DNA from: Candidatus Berkelbacteria bacterium
GTDB lineage: Bacteria; Patescibacteriota; UBA1384; XYA2-FULL-43-10; 1-14-0-10-43-13
Reading direction: 5' to 3'
Assembly (NCBI GenBank): GCA_026397135.1
Contig: JAPLVL010000035.1
Location: 1-39,418 of the forward strand
Length of the DNA: 39,418 nt
The position numbers and the translations under genes were made by a program. Below are positions 31,908-39,418 of this stretch, one piece after another (position 1 is the stretch's first letter; every line of letters begins with the position of its first letter). The notes beneath the pieces are model-generated. The model saw only the letters and a program-made list of their open reading frames with translations. It ran no database searches and was not told where the DNA came from.

Positions 31908-32888
31908 CTAATACTCTCTTAGTGATGCTTTAAATTTATCTGTAATACTTTGTATGACTTTTTTAATAATCTGATTTGCTTCTGAATCTGTCATCGTCTT
32001 GTTCATATTCTGAATATATAGATGAAAGGCAACATTTTTCTTGTTAGTACCAAATTTGTCACTTGAGAACTCGTCAAAAAGCTCAACTCTGCAAATCTGA
32101 TCAGATGCAGAATATATCTCGTCGATAATTTCATCTGGATTAACCATCGTATCTACTATAAAAGCGAGGTCGCGGGTCAGAGAAGGATACTTGGAAATAG
32201 AGCGATAATGAATTTTCTTTGTAACGATTACGAAATCTGGATAAACATTGTTTTTAATCAGTCCATCAACTAGCAGTTGGACATTAATCTCAGATGTGAA
32301 GATTAGAGGCTTCTTGATCTTAAATCGCTCAAGCTCATCTCGAGTGTGCTCTCTTATTTCAAAACTAGATTTGGCTACCCCTGTCAAGATGCTGATATTT
32401 TCGATGACTGTCTCGATTTCCTTTTTGGCATTTTTACCAGCGGTTGCAACTGAGAGAAATACTGTTTCCTCCTCCTTGGTAAAACCATGTCCAATCTCAA
32501 AAATTAGAATTGGATCAAATGTTGGATTCTTGGCAACCACCTTGAGCAGTCCAGGGATAAGAGATCGGCGAAGAAATTTATTCTCGGGCTGAATTGGGTT
32601 AGCAACCTCCAAAAGATCACTAGAATCGGTTCCCAATACTTTCAGATCTAATTCACTCATGAAGGCGTATCCGTAAATCTCAGAAAAACCTGATTTTACC
32701 AAGACATCCTTCAGATATTCTTTGTAGTAATAGGGAGATTTCTTGGGCGGCTTGGTAATCTCAATACTTGCCTTCGGAATGTTGTCAAAACCATATATAC
32801 GAGCTACTTCCTCGGCTAAATCCTCCCAGATCGAAATGTCGTGCCTCCAAGAAGGGACGGTGACCGTATCATTATTTACAACAAAACC
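31908..32888 (-). CDS. pheT: phenylalanyl-tRNA synthetase beta subunit, C-terminal fragment
   Basis: C-terminal part of PheT in a different frame from the N-terminal part. Homology resumes at 32888 with GFVVNNDTVTVPSWRHDI and EDLAEEVARIYGFDNIP (end of the B5 domain), then the catalytic-like domain and the anticodon-binding FDX-ACB domain (SKYPSLTRDLAFIVD to the end). An in-frame TTG at 32702 is the first likely start codon if translated alone, which would drop about 60 conserved residues. Eight bases separate it from aspS. See the N-terminal fragment and the finding on the deletion. Confidence 0.88.
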   Translation of the reverse strand, partial: GFVVNNDTVTVPSWRHDISIWEDLAEEVARIYGFDNIPKASIEITKPPKKSPYYYKEYLKDVLVKSGFSEIYGYAFMSELDLKVLGTDSSDLLEVANPIQPENKFLRRSLIPGLLKVVAKNPTFDPILIFEIGHGFTKEEETVFLSVATAGKNAKKEIETVIENISILTGVAKSSFEIREHTRDELERFKIKKPLIFTSEINVQLLVDGLIKNNVYPDFVIVTKKIHYRSISKYPSLTRDLAFIVDTMVNPDEIIDEIYSASDQICRVELFDEFSSDKFGTNKKNVAFHLYIQNMNKTMTDSEANQIIKKVIQSITDKFKASLREY

Positions 32889-34018
32889 TCGAGAATCAGA
32901 GTCGCCGCTTTCTTTAGCGCGTTTTCGATATTGCCTGAATCTATCCCCCGTTCGAATCGATAGCTCGCATCGGAACTAAGATTTAAGTTTTTGGCTGTTT
33001 TTCTGATACTACGGCGTTCAAATTCAGCTGCTTCGATAATAATCTCAGAAGTTTTGTCATCTACTTCGGAATTACTACCACCCATAACTCCGGCAATCGC
33101 AATCGCTTCTTCTCTGTCTGCAATTACAATCATACCTTCGTCTAGTGCTCGCAAATTTCCATCTAGTGTTACAATGCCCTCGCCAAAATGCGCTGGCCGA
33201 ATATTAATTCCACCTTTCAATTTTGTAGCGTCAAAGGCATGAAGTGGCTGACCCAAGTCGAGTAAAATATAATTTGTTACATCGACAATATTGTTGATCG
33301 GGCGGAAACCGGAAGAAGTCAAGCGATCTTTCAGCCATTTTGGTGACTCTGCTGGCTTTACGCCACTAATCTTAAGGCCGTAATATTGTGGACAGAGAGA
33401 TGAATCGACGACGGAAATTTCAATCTCCTTAGCCTCTTTGTTAATTTTTAGTTCGTAATTTGATTTCTTCAGCTCCTTTTTTAATAGGGCTTTGAGTTCT
33501 CGAGCCACGCCGATATGTGAGAGCAAGTCGCCTCTGTTTGGAGTTATTTCAATATCAAAAACAGCGTCAGATTTAATATATTTATTTAGCGGCTGGCCAA
33601 TTTCCCATTTGGAATCCAGAATCATAATTCCAGAGTGGTCGCTGCCTAATCCAAGTTCATCGGCAGCACAGAGCATTCCACTGGACTCAATCCCGCGAAT
33701 TTCTGCTTTTTTGATCACGAAACCCTCGCCAAGTACGCTACCAATTTGAGCAAGTGGCACTTTCTGGCATGGGGCAATATTTGGCGCACCGCAAACAATT
33801 TGCAGTTCTTCCTCTCCATTCCAAACTGTCGCAATTTGCAATTTGTCGGCATTTGGATGCTTCTTGACCTCTCGAATTTCAGCTACTACAACCTTGCTAT
33901 CAAGCACTTCTCCAAAAGAGTCCACGGCAGTACCAGACAAGCTCAAAAGGTCAGCTAGTTTTTCGTTTTCGAGGTCTAAATCAATATAATCTTGTAACCA
34001 TGATTTTATAATTTTCAT
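32876..34018 (-). CDS. pheT: phenylalanyl-tRNA synthetase beta subunit, N-terminal fragment
   Basis: 380 residues covering the N-terminal half of PheT: the EMAP-like tRNA-binding domain (KVVVAEIREVKKHPNADKL, GIESSGMLCAADELGL), the B1/B3/B4 region (FDIEITPNRGDLLSHIGVARE, RPINNIVDVTNYILLDLGQPLHAFD) and the edge of B5 (SDASYRFERGID ... AATLILE). It then runs into a stop after EVLL. The frame used for the rest of the protein resumes within a few bases, and about 50 residues of B5 are missing. With PheS this subunit forms the heterotetramer that charges tRNA-Phe; it is normally essential. The leader contains a perfect tandem 14-base repeat. Confidence 0.9.
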   Translation of the reverse strand: MKIIKSWLQDYIDLDLENEKLADLLSLSGTAVDSFGEVLDSKVVVAEIREVKKHPNADKLQIATVWNGEEELQIVCGAPNIAPCQKVPLAQIGSVLGEGFVIKKAEIRGIESSGMLCAADELGLGSDHSGIMILDSKWEIGQPLNKYIKSDAVFDIEITPNRGDLLSHIGVARELKALLKKELKKSNYELKINKEAKEIEISVVDSSLCPQYYGLKISGVKPAESPKWLKDRLTSSGFRPINNIVDVTNYILLDLGQPLHAFDATKLKGGINIRPAHFGEGIVTLDGNLRALDEGMIVIADREEAIAIAGVMGGSNSEVDDKTSEIIIEAAEFERRSIRKTAKNLNLSSDASYRFERGIDSGNIENALKKAATLILEVLL

Positions 34019-34027
34019 ACATTTCTC

Positions 34028-34055
34028 GCTTAATTCTTACTGCTTAATTCTTACT
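34028..34055. repeat. perfect tandem 14-base repeat before pheT
   Basis: GCTTAATTCTTACT occurs twice head to tail (minus-strand reading AGTAAGAATTAAGC). A related AGTAAG/ATTAAG series lies before leuS (24481-24510). Confidence 0.75.
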
Positions 34056-34062
34056 GCTGGAA

Positions 34063-34746
34063 TTAGAATTGTTTTAGGAATCGGAGATCGCCAGAGCGAA
34101 AAAGTCTAACATCTGATATCCCATACTGAACCATAATTGGACGCTCAATCCCAGGGCCAAAGGCAAGACCGGTATAGACGTTTGGATCAAGTCCCATATT
34201 TGCAATTACTTTGGGGTGAACCAGACCAGCACCACCAAGCTCAAACCATTTGCCTTTGAATTTAACATGAAATTCAGTACTTGGTTCAGTGAATGGAAAA
34301 TGACTTGGCTGAAAGCGCAATTTGATATCGTCGCCATATGTGTATTTGTAGAAATCTTCCAAGATTTTGAACAGTTGACCAAAGGTAACATCTTTGTCAA
34401 TGTAGAGGCCTTCAAGTTGGAGAAATGTCGTTTCGTGGCCACTATCGGTTGACTCATTTCGATAACAAACTCCAGGCACGACAACTTTGATCGGCGGTTT
34501 CTTGTCGATACCGTAGCGAACCTGCGAATTTGATGTCTGAGTCCTGAGAAGCCGGCCATCGGTTAACCAAAAGGTGTCCTGTGTGTCTCTGGAGGGGTGG
34601 TCAGCTGCAACATTGAGCGCGTCAAAATTGTACCATTCGGTATCAACTTCCGGCCCTTCGAAGACATCAAATCCCAAGCCTTCAAAGAATTTAACTGCTT
34701 TCCTAATTGTTTGTGTAACTGGATTGAGATTGCCTTCTTTCATCAT
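34063..34746 (-). CDS. pheS: phenylalanyl-tRNA synthetase alpha subunit, short form without N-terminal coiled coil
   Basis: 227 residues, against about 330-350 in most bacteria. It starts directly at the catalytic core: GNLNPVTQTIRKAVKFFEGLGFDVFEGPEVD corresponds to the family HPI...GF..GPEIE, then NFDALNVAADHPSRDTQDTFWL, CYRNESTDSGHETTFLQLEG (motif 2) and GAGLVHPKVIANMG...GLAFGPGIERPIMV (motif 3). The N-terminal coiled coil that grips tRNA-Phe is absent. AAAGGA lies 5 bases before the ATG and the upstream gene ends only nine bases away, so no longer coding version is visible. It lies 44 bases upstream of pheT. Confidence 0.93.
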   Translation of the reverse strand: MMKEGNLNPVTQTIRKAVKFFEGLGFDVFEGPEVDTEWYNFDALNVAADHPSRDTQDTFWLTDGRLLRTQTSNSQVRYGIDKKPPIKVVVPGVCYRNESTDSGHETTFLQLEGLYIDKDVTFGQLFKILEDFYKYTYGDDIKLRFQPSHFPFTEPSTEFHVKFKGKWFELGGAGLVHPKVIANMGLDPNVYTGLAFGPGIERPIMVQYGISDVRLFRSGDLRFLKQF

Positions 34747-34755
34747 TTGGATCCT

Positions 34756-35148
34756 TTACGCCTTTTTGGCTGATTTGTTAATCTTGGTTTGGAAAAATAA
34801 TTCTAGCAAAATTACAATAATAACCACCGATACGGAAATCAGAATATCTAAAAGATGGTATGATTTAAGTGCGAGAAGCGTTGTGGCGGCAACAGCGAGA
34901 AAAGTTCCTTGCCGGACAGATGGCCAGAAATGTTCCTTGGCTGATTTCTGGTGAAAAAATCTGATTTTCGTCCCCAAGAGTACAAAGGCAACCAGTCCCA
35001 GGACAGTGAAGAAGAAGCTGGCATAGAGCCCATAGAATACAGTCTTATTTGCCGTAAAAGGGTTGTTATTGTACACGGTCATCAAAAGCGAGACAAACCC
35101 AAGCAGGGTGGTAGAAAAAAGAAAAAAAATGTTTCGATAAAAAGTCAT
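34756..35148 (-). CDS. small polytopic membrane protein of unknown function
   Basis: 130 residues from the ATG at 35148, which follows the rbfA stop by a single base; a TTG at 35169 is an alternative. Four hydrophobic segments (about 7-25, 40-60, 80-97 and 102-120) with positively charged ends. No family recognised. It is wedged between rbfA and pheS on the same strand and is probably co-transcribed. Confidence 0.65.
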   Translation of the reverse strand: MTFYRNIFFLFSTTLLGFVSLLMTVYNNNPFTANKTVFYGLYASFFFTVLGLVAFVLLGTKIRFFHQKSAKEHFWPSVRQGTFLAVAATTLLALKSYHLLDILISVSVVIIVILLELFFQTKINKSAKKA

Positions 35149-35149
35149 C

Positions 35150-35473
35150 TTAGCTCTTGATTTCGTCAATTAATCGATCAATTTTCTCGGCTTTTTCATC
35201 AGTCAAATCAGCTACAAAATAGAAGCTGGGAACGCGCCTGGCAACTATCTTCTTGGAAAGAGTGTGCCTAATCTCCCTGGCTTTCTCTTGAAGTTGTGGA
35301 ATCAATGCTTCTGTTTCCCTAAAAGCGCTGATCCAAACCTTGGCAAACGAGAGGTCTTTGGATACGTGAACCTGAGTGATCGAAACAAATTTATCAGGAA
35401 AAAGACGATGAATTTCCTCAGCCAATTCACGTCTAATCAGGGCATCAAATTGTTGCATTCTGCTTGTTACCAT
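35150..35473 (-). CDS. rbfA: ribosome-binding factor A
   Basis: 107-residue RbfA, a cold-adaptation factor for 30S maturation. Typical features: RMQQFDALIRRELAEEI at the start, VSITQVHVSKDLSFAKVWIS with the KH-like core, and ARRVPSFYFVADLTDEKAEKIDRLIDEI at the end. Full length. Confidence 0.9.
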   Translation of the reverse strand: MVTSRMQQFDALIRRELAEEIHRLFPDKFVSITQVHVSKDLSFAKVWISAFRETEALIPQLQEKAREIRHTLSKKIVARRVPSFYFVADLTDEKAEKIDRLIDEIKS

Positions 35474-35577
35474 TAATATTATTCTACCACGTTTTAATCA
35501 AATTTAATAGCTCACGCACTGTGTATGATTGATATTTAGTTATTGGTAATCGGTAGGTAGTATATAATAAGTATAAA

Positions 35578-35614
35578 CAAAACCCCCCGATAATGTAATC
35601 TTCAGAGGGTTTTG
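35578..35614. terminator. terminator-like hairpin after rpsI
   Basis: CAAAACCC and GGGTTTTG pair across a loop of about 20 bases. The AT-rich ends give a T run on both strands. It lies between rpsI and rbfA and marks the end of the ribosomal protein cluster. Confidence 0.65.
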
Positions 35615-35633
35615 TGTATAGTACAAAAAATAT

Positions 35634-36023
35634 TTAGCGTTTTGCCCATTGTGGTGCTCGGCGAGCGCGTCGAAGACCTGGCTTTTTGCGCTCTTTTTCA
35701 CGAGGATCGCGAGTCAGGAAGCCAGCTTTCTTGAGCGTGGTTCTGAATTCTGCATTGTATTTCTCGAGTGCACGAGCTATTCCAAGTCTGATAGCTGTCA
35801 ATTGACTCACCTTGCCGCCGCCGTTGACTTTGGCTACGAAACCAAAATTTGATTTCTCACCAACAAGTTCTAGCGGAGTTGCAAGATATTGCGAAACTTC
35901 AGCCGTGACACCGTTAATCGAGCTCGTCTTCTCTTGAGAAAGTTTGACAACAGCAACCGCCGATTTGCGGCGTCCGATACCAACCCAATATTCTTTTGTT
36001 GTAGATTCTTTTTTGTCCGTCAT
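35634..36023 (-). CDS. rpsI: ribosomal protein uS9
   Basis: 129-residue uS9. The start GIGRRKSAVAVVKL, the middle VNGGGKVSQLTAIRLGIARAL and the basic tail RRARRAPQWAKR that reaches the ribosomal P site are diagnostic. It follows rplM, the universal bacterial pairing. Confidence 0.96.
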   Translation of the reverse strand: MTDKKESTTKEYWVGIGRRKSAVAVVKLSQEKTSSINGVTAEVSQYLATPLELVGEKSNFGFVAKVNGGGKVSQLTAIRLGIARALEKYNAEFRTTLKKAGFLTRDPREKERKKPGLRRARRAPQWAKR

Positions 36024-36039
36024 TTTGCCTTAACCACAA

Positions 36040-36456
36040 TTATTTAACGTTTTTAAATTTGATATTTTGATGAGGATGCGAATCGCTGGAGTAAACTTTG
36101 AGTCGATCCATGAAGCCTTTTTGCAAGCGATTGTGAGGAAGCATGCCCTCGACAGCCTTGGTCAGAATTTCACCTGGCTTGTCCTTCAATAACTCTGGAA
36201 CAGTGTAAGTTTTGAGATTGCCAAGATAGCCAGTATGACGATAGTATCGTTTCTGATCTACTTTTTTGCCAGTCAAAACGAATGCGTCTGCATTTGTAAC
36301 AACTACATAATCACCTTGATCAAGGTTTGCGGCGAAATTTGTTTTGTCTTTGCCACGCAAAAGATTTGCAATCTCGGTTGCGAGACGGCCCAATACTTTG
36401 CCTTTGGCATCCAAATGATACCAATTTCTTGCGTCTGTTTCTTTATTTTCGGACAT
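36040..36456 (-). CDS. rplM: ribosomal protein uL13
   Basis: 138-residue uL13. WYHLDAKGKVLGRLATEIANLLRGKDK at the start and VEGMLPHNRLQKGFMDRLKVY near the end are the signatures. The gene overlaps the end of rplQ by 14 bases and is followed by rpsI. Confidence 0.96.
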   Translation of the reverse strand: MSENKETDARNWYHLDAKGKVLGRLATEIANLLRGKDKTNFAANLDQGDYVVVTNADAFVLTGKKVDQKRYYRHTGYLGNLKTYTVPELLKDKPGEILTKAVEGMLPHNRLQKGFMDRLKVYSSDSHPHQNIKFKNVK

Positions 36457-36901
36457 TTTTCTTTTCCTTTGGTTGTGTATTTACTTCATTTGAAACGATA
36501 TCTAGAGCCTTGCTAGCAGTTTTTGTTTTTGCTTTTGGCTCTTCCTCTTTGGCTACGAAAACTTTGCGATCGACGAGCTCAAGTCTCATCATAGCAGAAT
36601 TGTCGCCGAGACGATTTTTCAGATGATAAGAACGGGTAAATCCGCTATTTCTGCCGGCATATCTTGGAACTAATTCCTCAATAATTTTCTTAACAGCATT
36701 CATATCGAATAAAACCGCTTTCAGCTGGCGAATTGCATTCAAATCAGCATCTTTGGCACGAGCAATCAAGGCATCCAAAAAAGATTTAACTTCTTTGCCC
36801 TTGGCAAGTGTCGTGTCGATTCGCTCATAAAGTACCAGTGAGGTAGCTAGGTTGCGAATAAGGTGGTTTCGGTGATCAGTTTTTCTGCTAAATTGTCTCA
36901 T
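36443..36901 (-). CDS. rplQ: ribosomal protein bL17
   Basis: 152-residue bL17. FSRKTDHRNHLIRNLATSLVLYERIDTTLAKGKEV is the N-terminal signature. A C-terminal extension of about 25 residues rich in Lys, Ala and Glu follows the core. It lies directly after rpoA (5-base gap) and overlaps rplM. Confidence 0.96.
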   Translation of the reverse strand: MRQFSRKTDHRNHLIRNLATSLVLYERIDTTLAKGKEVKSFLDALIARAKDADLNAIRQLKAVLFDMNAVKKIIEELVPRYAGRNSGFTRSYHLKNRLGDNSAMMRLELVDRKVFVAKEEEPKAKTKTASKALDIVSNEVNTQPKEKKNVRK

Positions 36902-36906
36902 TTTTC

Positions 36907-37842
36907 TTAACCTAAAATTGCATTAATTTCGTCAATTCCCTTTTTGCCAAGCCCTTTGATTTCTTCAAGCTTCAGAGCTGAAAGTTTTTTCAATCCACCG
37001 ACAGTTTTGATTCCGGCGTTGGAAAGTGCATTCAGTGTTCGAGCACCAAAGTTTAGGTCTTCAATCTTGGTTTTGTTGTCAACTTCACCCGATTCCACTT
37101 CAGCGTCATTACTGACAGATTCTGTTTCCTCGGAGTTTTCAATAACTTCTTCTTGCGATTCAACTTCGCCAGTCATGATAGCAGTATAGTGCTCAATCAA
37201 AACTTGTGAAGCTTCTTTGATAGCTGCAGAAGGCTCGATTGTACCGTTCGTGATGACTTCAAGAATCAATTTGTCGTAGTTAGTCATCTGTCCAACACGA
37301 GTGTCTTCGACAGACATTTTGACACGCTCAACAGGTGAAAAGAGAGCATCAATACCAATGCTGCCAATCTCGCTTCTCTCACCAGTGCCAATATTGACCG
37401 AACGAAAGCCGCGATCTTTTTCGACTGTAACTTCCATATTGAAATCAGCGCCTTTGTCTAGAGTGATAATGTGGGCATCTGGATTAGCGATTTCGATATT
37501 GCTATTTTTCTTGAAATCACCAGCTTTTACTTCAGCCGGTCCCTTTTTGGATAATTCCAAGACGACAGGTTCATCACTAAATGATTTGAAATATACACCC
37601 TTCAAATTCATCATAACTTCAATTACATCTTCTTTGGCGTGAACAATCGAGGAAAATTCATGGCTAATGCCATCAATTTTTACCGATGTTGCAGCTGCGC
37701 CGGTGATCGACGAAAGCAAAACACGGCGAAGCGTGTTTCCAATAGTAGCACCATAACCTGGATAAAGAGGCTCAATCACAAATTTGGAGTGATTTGCATC
37801 AATTTCTTCTTCGGTTATTCTAGGTAGGTTGATTTTTTCCAT
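36907..37842 (-). CDS. rpoA: RNA polymerase alpha subunit
   Basis: 311-residue alpha subunit. The N-terminal assembly domain has FVIEPLYPGYGATIGNTLRRVLLSSITGAA. An acidic linker of about 40 residues (SQEEVIENSEETESVSNDAE) precedes the C-terminal domain (IEDLNFGARTLNALSNAGIKTVGGLKKLS ... IKGLGKKGIDEINAIL) that contacts upstream promoter DNA and regulators. Normal gene order rpsD-rpoA-rplQ. Confidence 0.97.
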   Translation of the reverse strand: MEKINLPRITEEEIDANHSKFVIEPLYPGYGATIGNTLRRVLLSSITGAAATSVKIDGISHEFSSIVHAKEDVIEVMMNLKGVYFKSFSDEPVVLELSKKGPAEVKAGDFKKNSNIEIANPDAHIITLDKGADFNMEVTVEKDRGFRSVNIGTGERSEIGSIGIDALFSPVERVKMSVEDTRVGQMTNYDKLILEVITNGTIEPSAAIKEASQVLIEHYTAIMTGEVESQEEVIENSEETESVSNDAEVESGEVDNKTKIEDLNFGARTLNALSNAGIKTVGGLKKLSALKLEEIKGLGKKGIDEINAILG

Positions 37843-37860
37843 ATATTTATCTCCTTTAGT

Positions 37861-38454
37861 TTAGCGAGAATAGAACTCGATAATTAAGTTTTCGTTGATA
37901 TTCGTATCAATTTCCTCGCGAACCGGCAAATGCTTGACTGTAACCGTCAATTTCTTGCTATCTGCCTCAAGCCAAGTAACTGCGGTTGAAAGAGATGTCT
38001 CTTTGAAGTGATTTGGATTAATAGGCTCAACAATATCGGACATTTTCAATTGATATGATGGAGTTTTGACCCGTTTTTTGTTGACCATGAACAAGCCGTG
38101 GCTAACCATTTGTCGTGCGTCGGAGCGTGAATTGGCGAATCCGATTCGAGCAATAACATTGTCGATTCGAACTTCGAAAAGACGCATCAAATTCTCTGTT
38201 TTGTTGCCAAGCATAGTGTTGGCCTTTGTAACATAGCTTTTGAATTGACGTTCGCCAATATTGTAAATGCGGCGAGCTTTTTGTTTTTCGCGAAGCTGCT
38301 TGCCATATTCACTCATCTTGCCGTGGAAGCCTTGGCCATGATCGCCAGGAATATATGGTCGTTTAACCATAGCACATTTAGCCGAGAGGCATCTCTCGCC
38401 TTTGATAAGCAATTTTTCGCCCTCTCTCCGGCATTTTTTACAAGCTTTGATCAT
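37861..38454 (-). CDS. rpsD: ribosomal protein uS4
   Basis: 197-residue uS4, a primary 16S rRNA binder. Cysteines in ACKKCRREG and GERCLSAKCA give the zinc-binding (C+) form. The S4 domain is around 90-155 (RLFEVRIDNVIARIGFANSRSDARQMVSHGLFMVN). The ribosome-binding site is AGGAAAA. It lies between rpsK and rpoA. Confidence 0.97.
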   Translation of the reverse strand: MIKACKKCRREGEKLLIKGERCLSAKCAMVKRPYIPGDHGQGFHGKMSEYGKQLREKQKARRIYNIGERQFKSYVTKANTMLGNKTENLMRLFEVRIDNVIARIGFANSRSDARQMVSHGLFMVNKKRVKTPSYQLKMSDIVEPINPNHFKETSLSTAVTWLEADSKKLTVTVKHLPVREEIDTNINENLIIEFYSR

Positions 38455-38490
38455 TTTATCTTTTCCTAAGTTCTCGATTAAATTATGGAA

Positions 38491-38913
38491 TTAAACTCGG
38501 CGTGGCTTCTTGGCTCTACAACCGTTATGGGCAATTGGGGTAACATCTTTGATAATGATTGGCTCAATGTTGGCATTGATTAATGCGCGAACAGCGGAAT
38601 CACGACCAGGACCGACACCACTAACATAAATATTTGCCTTGGAAAAACCTCTTGCCTTTGCCTTTTCGACAGCGGCAGCAACGGCCAACTGTGCAGCATA
38701 TGGAGTTGATTTCTTGGCACCCTTGAATCCAATCGCACCAGCTGAAGCTGTAGCGATTGCGCCACCAGTGGCATCAGTGATTGTCACCAAAGTATTGTTG
38801 AAGGTGGATTGAATATAGATGTTGCCAGAATAAACTGGGGCTTTTGCTCGTTTTTTGACGATCTTCTTGCCAGTTTTGGCTGCGGTTGGTTTTTTGGTTG
38901 TTGCTTTGGCCAT
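38491..38913 (-). CDS. rpsK: ribosomal protein uS11
   Basis: 140-residue uS11. The basic N-terminal tail is followed by GNIYIQSTFNNTLVTITDATGGAIATASAG, and the end IKDVTPIAHNGCRAKKPRRV is diagnostic. The 98-base AT-rich gap from rpsM has no further gene, and no ribosome-binding site is clear. Confidence 0.97.
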   Translation of the reverse strand: MAKATTKKPTAAKTGKKIVKKRAKAPVYSGNIYIQSTFNNTLVTITDATGGAIATASAGAIGFKGAKKSTPYAAQLAVAAAVEKAKARGFSKANIYVSGVGPGRDSAVRALINANIEPIIIKDVTPIAHNGCRAKKPRRV

Positions 38914-39011
38914 ATGCTTAGTTTTTTGTTAGTAGTTTTTAGTAATCGCTAATTTGTGATTGACACAATAATTTATTTGTAAATTTGTATTGATCCGTAA
39001 TCTGTTGTTAT

Positions 39012-39395
39012 CTATTTCTTCTCAACGGCACGGCGACCTGATCCGACTGTGACTTTCTTGCCGCGTTTGGTACGAGCGTTTGTCTTGGTCTGTTGTCCGC
39101 GAGCTGGCAAGCCTTTCAGGTGGCGAGATCCACGATATGTGCCGATCTCTTTTAGCCGTTTGATATTCTGGGCGACTTCGGTACGAAGGTCACCTTCGAT
39201 GCGGTATTTTTTGGAAATAAATTGTCGGATTTTTTCGAGATCATCCTCTGAGACGTTTTTGACACGCAAATTAGCGTCGATTTTCAACTCGGCTAAGATT
39301 TTTTGACTTAGAGAGAGACCAATACCATATAAATATGTAAGGGCAATCTCAAGTCTTTTTTCGTTCGGAAGGTTGATTCCACCAATTCTGGCCAT
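39012..39395 (-). CDS. rpsM: ribosomal protein uS13
   Basis: 127-residue uS13, complete inside the window. ARIGGINLPNEKRLEIALTYLYGIG at the start and YRGSRHLKGLPARGQQTKTNARTKRGKK near the end are the signatures. GGAGA lies 7 bases before the ATG. First visible gene of the rpsM-rpsK-rpsD-rpoA-rplQ-rplM-rpsI cluster. Confidence 0.97.
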   Translation of the reverse strand: MARIGGINLPNEKRLEIALTYLYGIGLSLSQKILAELKIDANLRVKNVSEDDLEKIRQFISKKYRIEGDLRTEVAQNIKRLKEIGTYRGSRHLKGLPARGQQTKTNARTKRGKKVTVGSGRRAVEKK

Positions 39396-39418
39396 TATTT
39401 CTCCAAAAATTCAATATT

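Noticed and set aside
1-39418. CRISPR array, prophage, insertion sequence or replication origin
   Set aside because: No regularly spaced repeats, transposase, integrase, phage structural gene or cluster of DnaA boxes was found on reading through the window.

Overview
The window is chromosomal DNA from a bacterium. The best fit, by inference, is a small-genome lineage of the Candidate Phyla Radiation (Patescibacteria). Reasons: slimmed-down housekeeping proteins (AspRS without its GAD insert, PheS without its N-terminal coiled coil), ADP-forming acyl-CoA synthetase next to 2-oxoacid:ferredoxin oxidoreductase, an Elp3-type tRNA enzyme, a short palindromic repeat of a kind often seen in CPR genes lying inside a gene, and tight gene packing. 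UGA is used as a stop. Ribosomal gene order is bacterial.

Layout. 1-4151 (+): energy operon of ADP-forming acyl-CoA synthetase and ferredoxin oxidoreductase alpha, beta and gamma+ferredoxin. Together these convert a 2-oxoacid to an organic acid, CO2, reduced ferredoxin and ATP. 4215-5213: a helical unknown protein and a DUF5666-like secreted protein, convergent on a terminator. 5329-10672: an accessory, higher-GC island. A double zinc-ribbon protein diverges, across a dyad-symmetric promoter region, from a vWA protein (frameshifted), a protein kinase with C-terminal zinc ribbon, and a PP2C phosphatase. These three match the TerY-P triad known from tellurium-resistance-type systems, here without TerD or TerC. 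They are followed by a phosphofructokinase with pyrophosphate-type active-site residues and a small membrane protein.

10723-14391: RarA, a Trm9/ALKBH8-like methyltransferase and, divergent, Elp3; the last two could form a minimal mcm5U34 tRNA pathway. 14451-15084: a two-gene operon of unknown function; one protein is an internal duplication. 15180-24186: cell-surface block with a GT-C glycosyltransferase, an Ig/C39-peptidase-like membrane protein, a giant acyltransferase-deacetylase fusion, a GT2-flavoprotein fusion and an MBL-fold protein. Several genes here have -10 boxes 6-8 bases before the ATG and may be leaderless.

24322-28568: tRNA-Ala(GGC) on the minus strand, then leuS, rpmF, nusB and rnc. 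28589-35473 (-): dacA, an rRNA pseudouridine synthase, aspS, pheT (broken by an internal deletion and frameshift), short pheS, a membrane protein and rbfA. 35634-39395 (-): the rpsM-rpsK-rpsD-rpoA-rplQ-rplM-rpsI cluster.

The most interesting candidates for new biology are the TerY-P triad plus PPi-type PFK island and the Elp3/Trm9-like pair.
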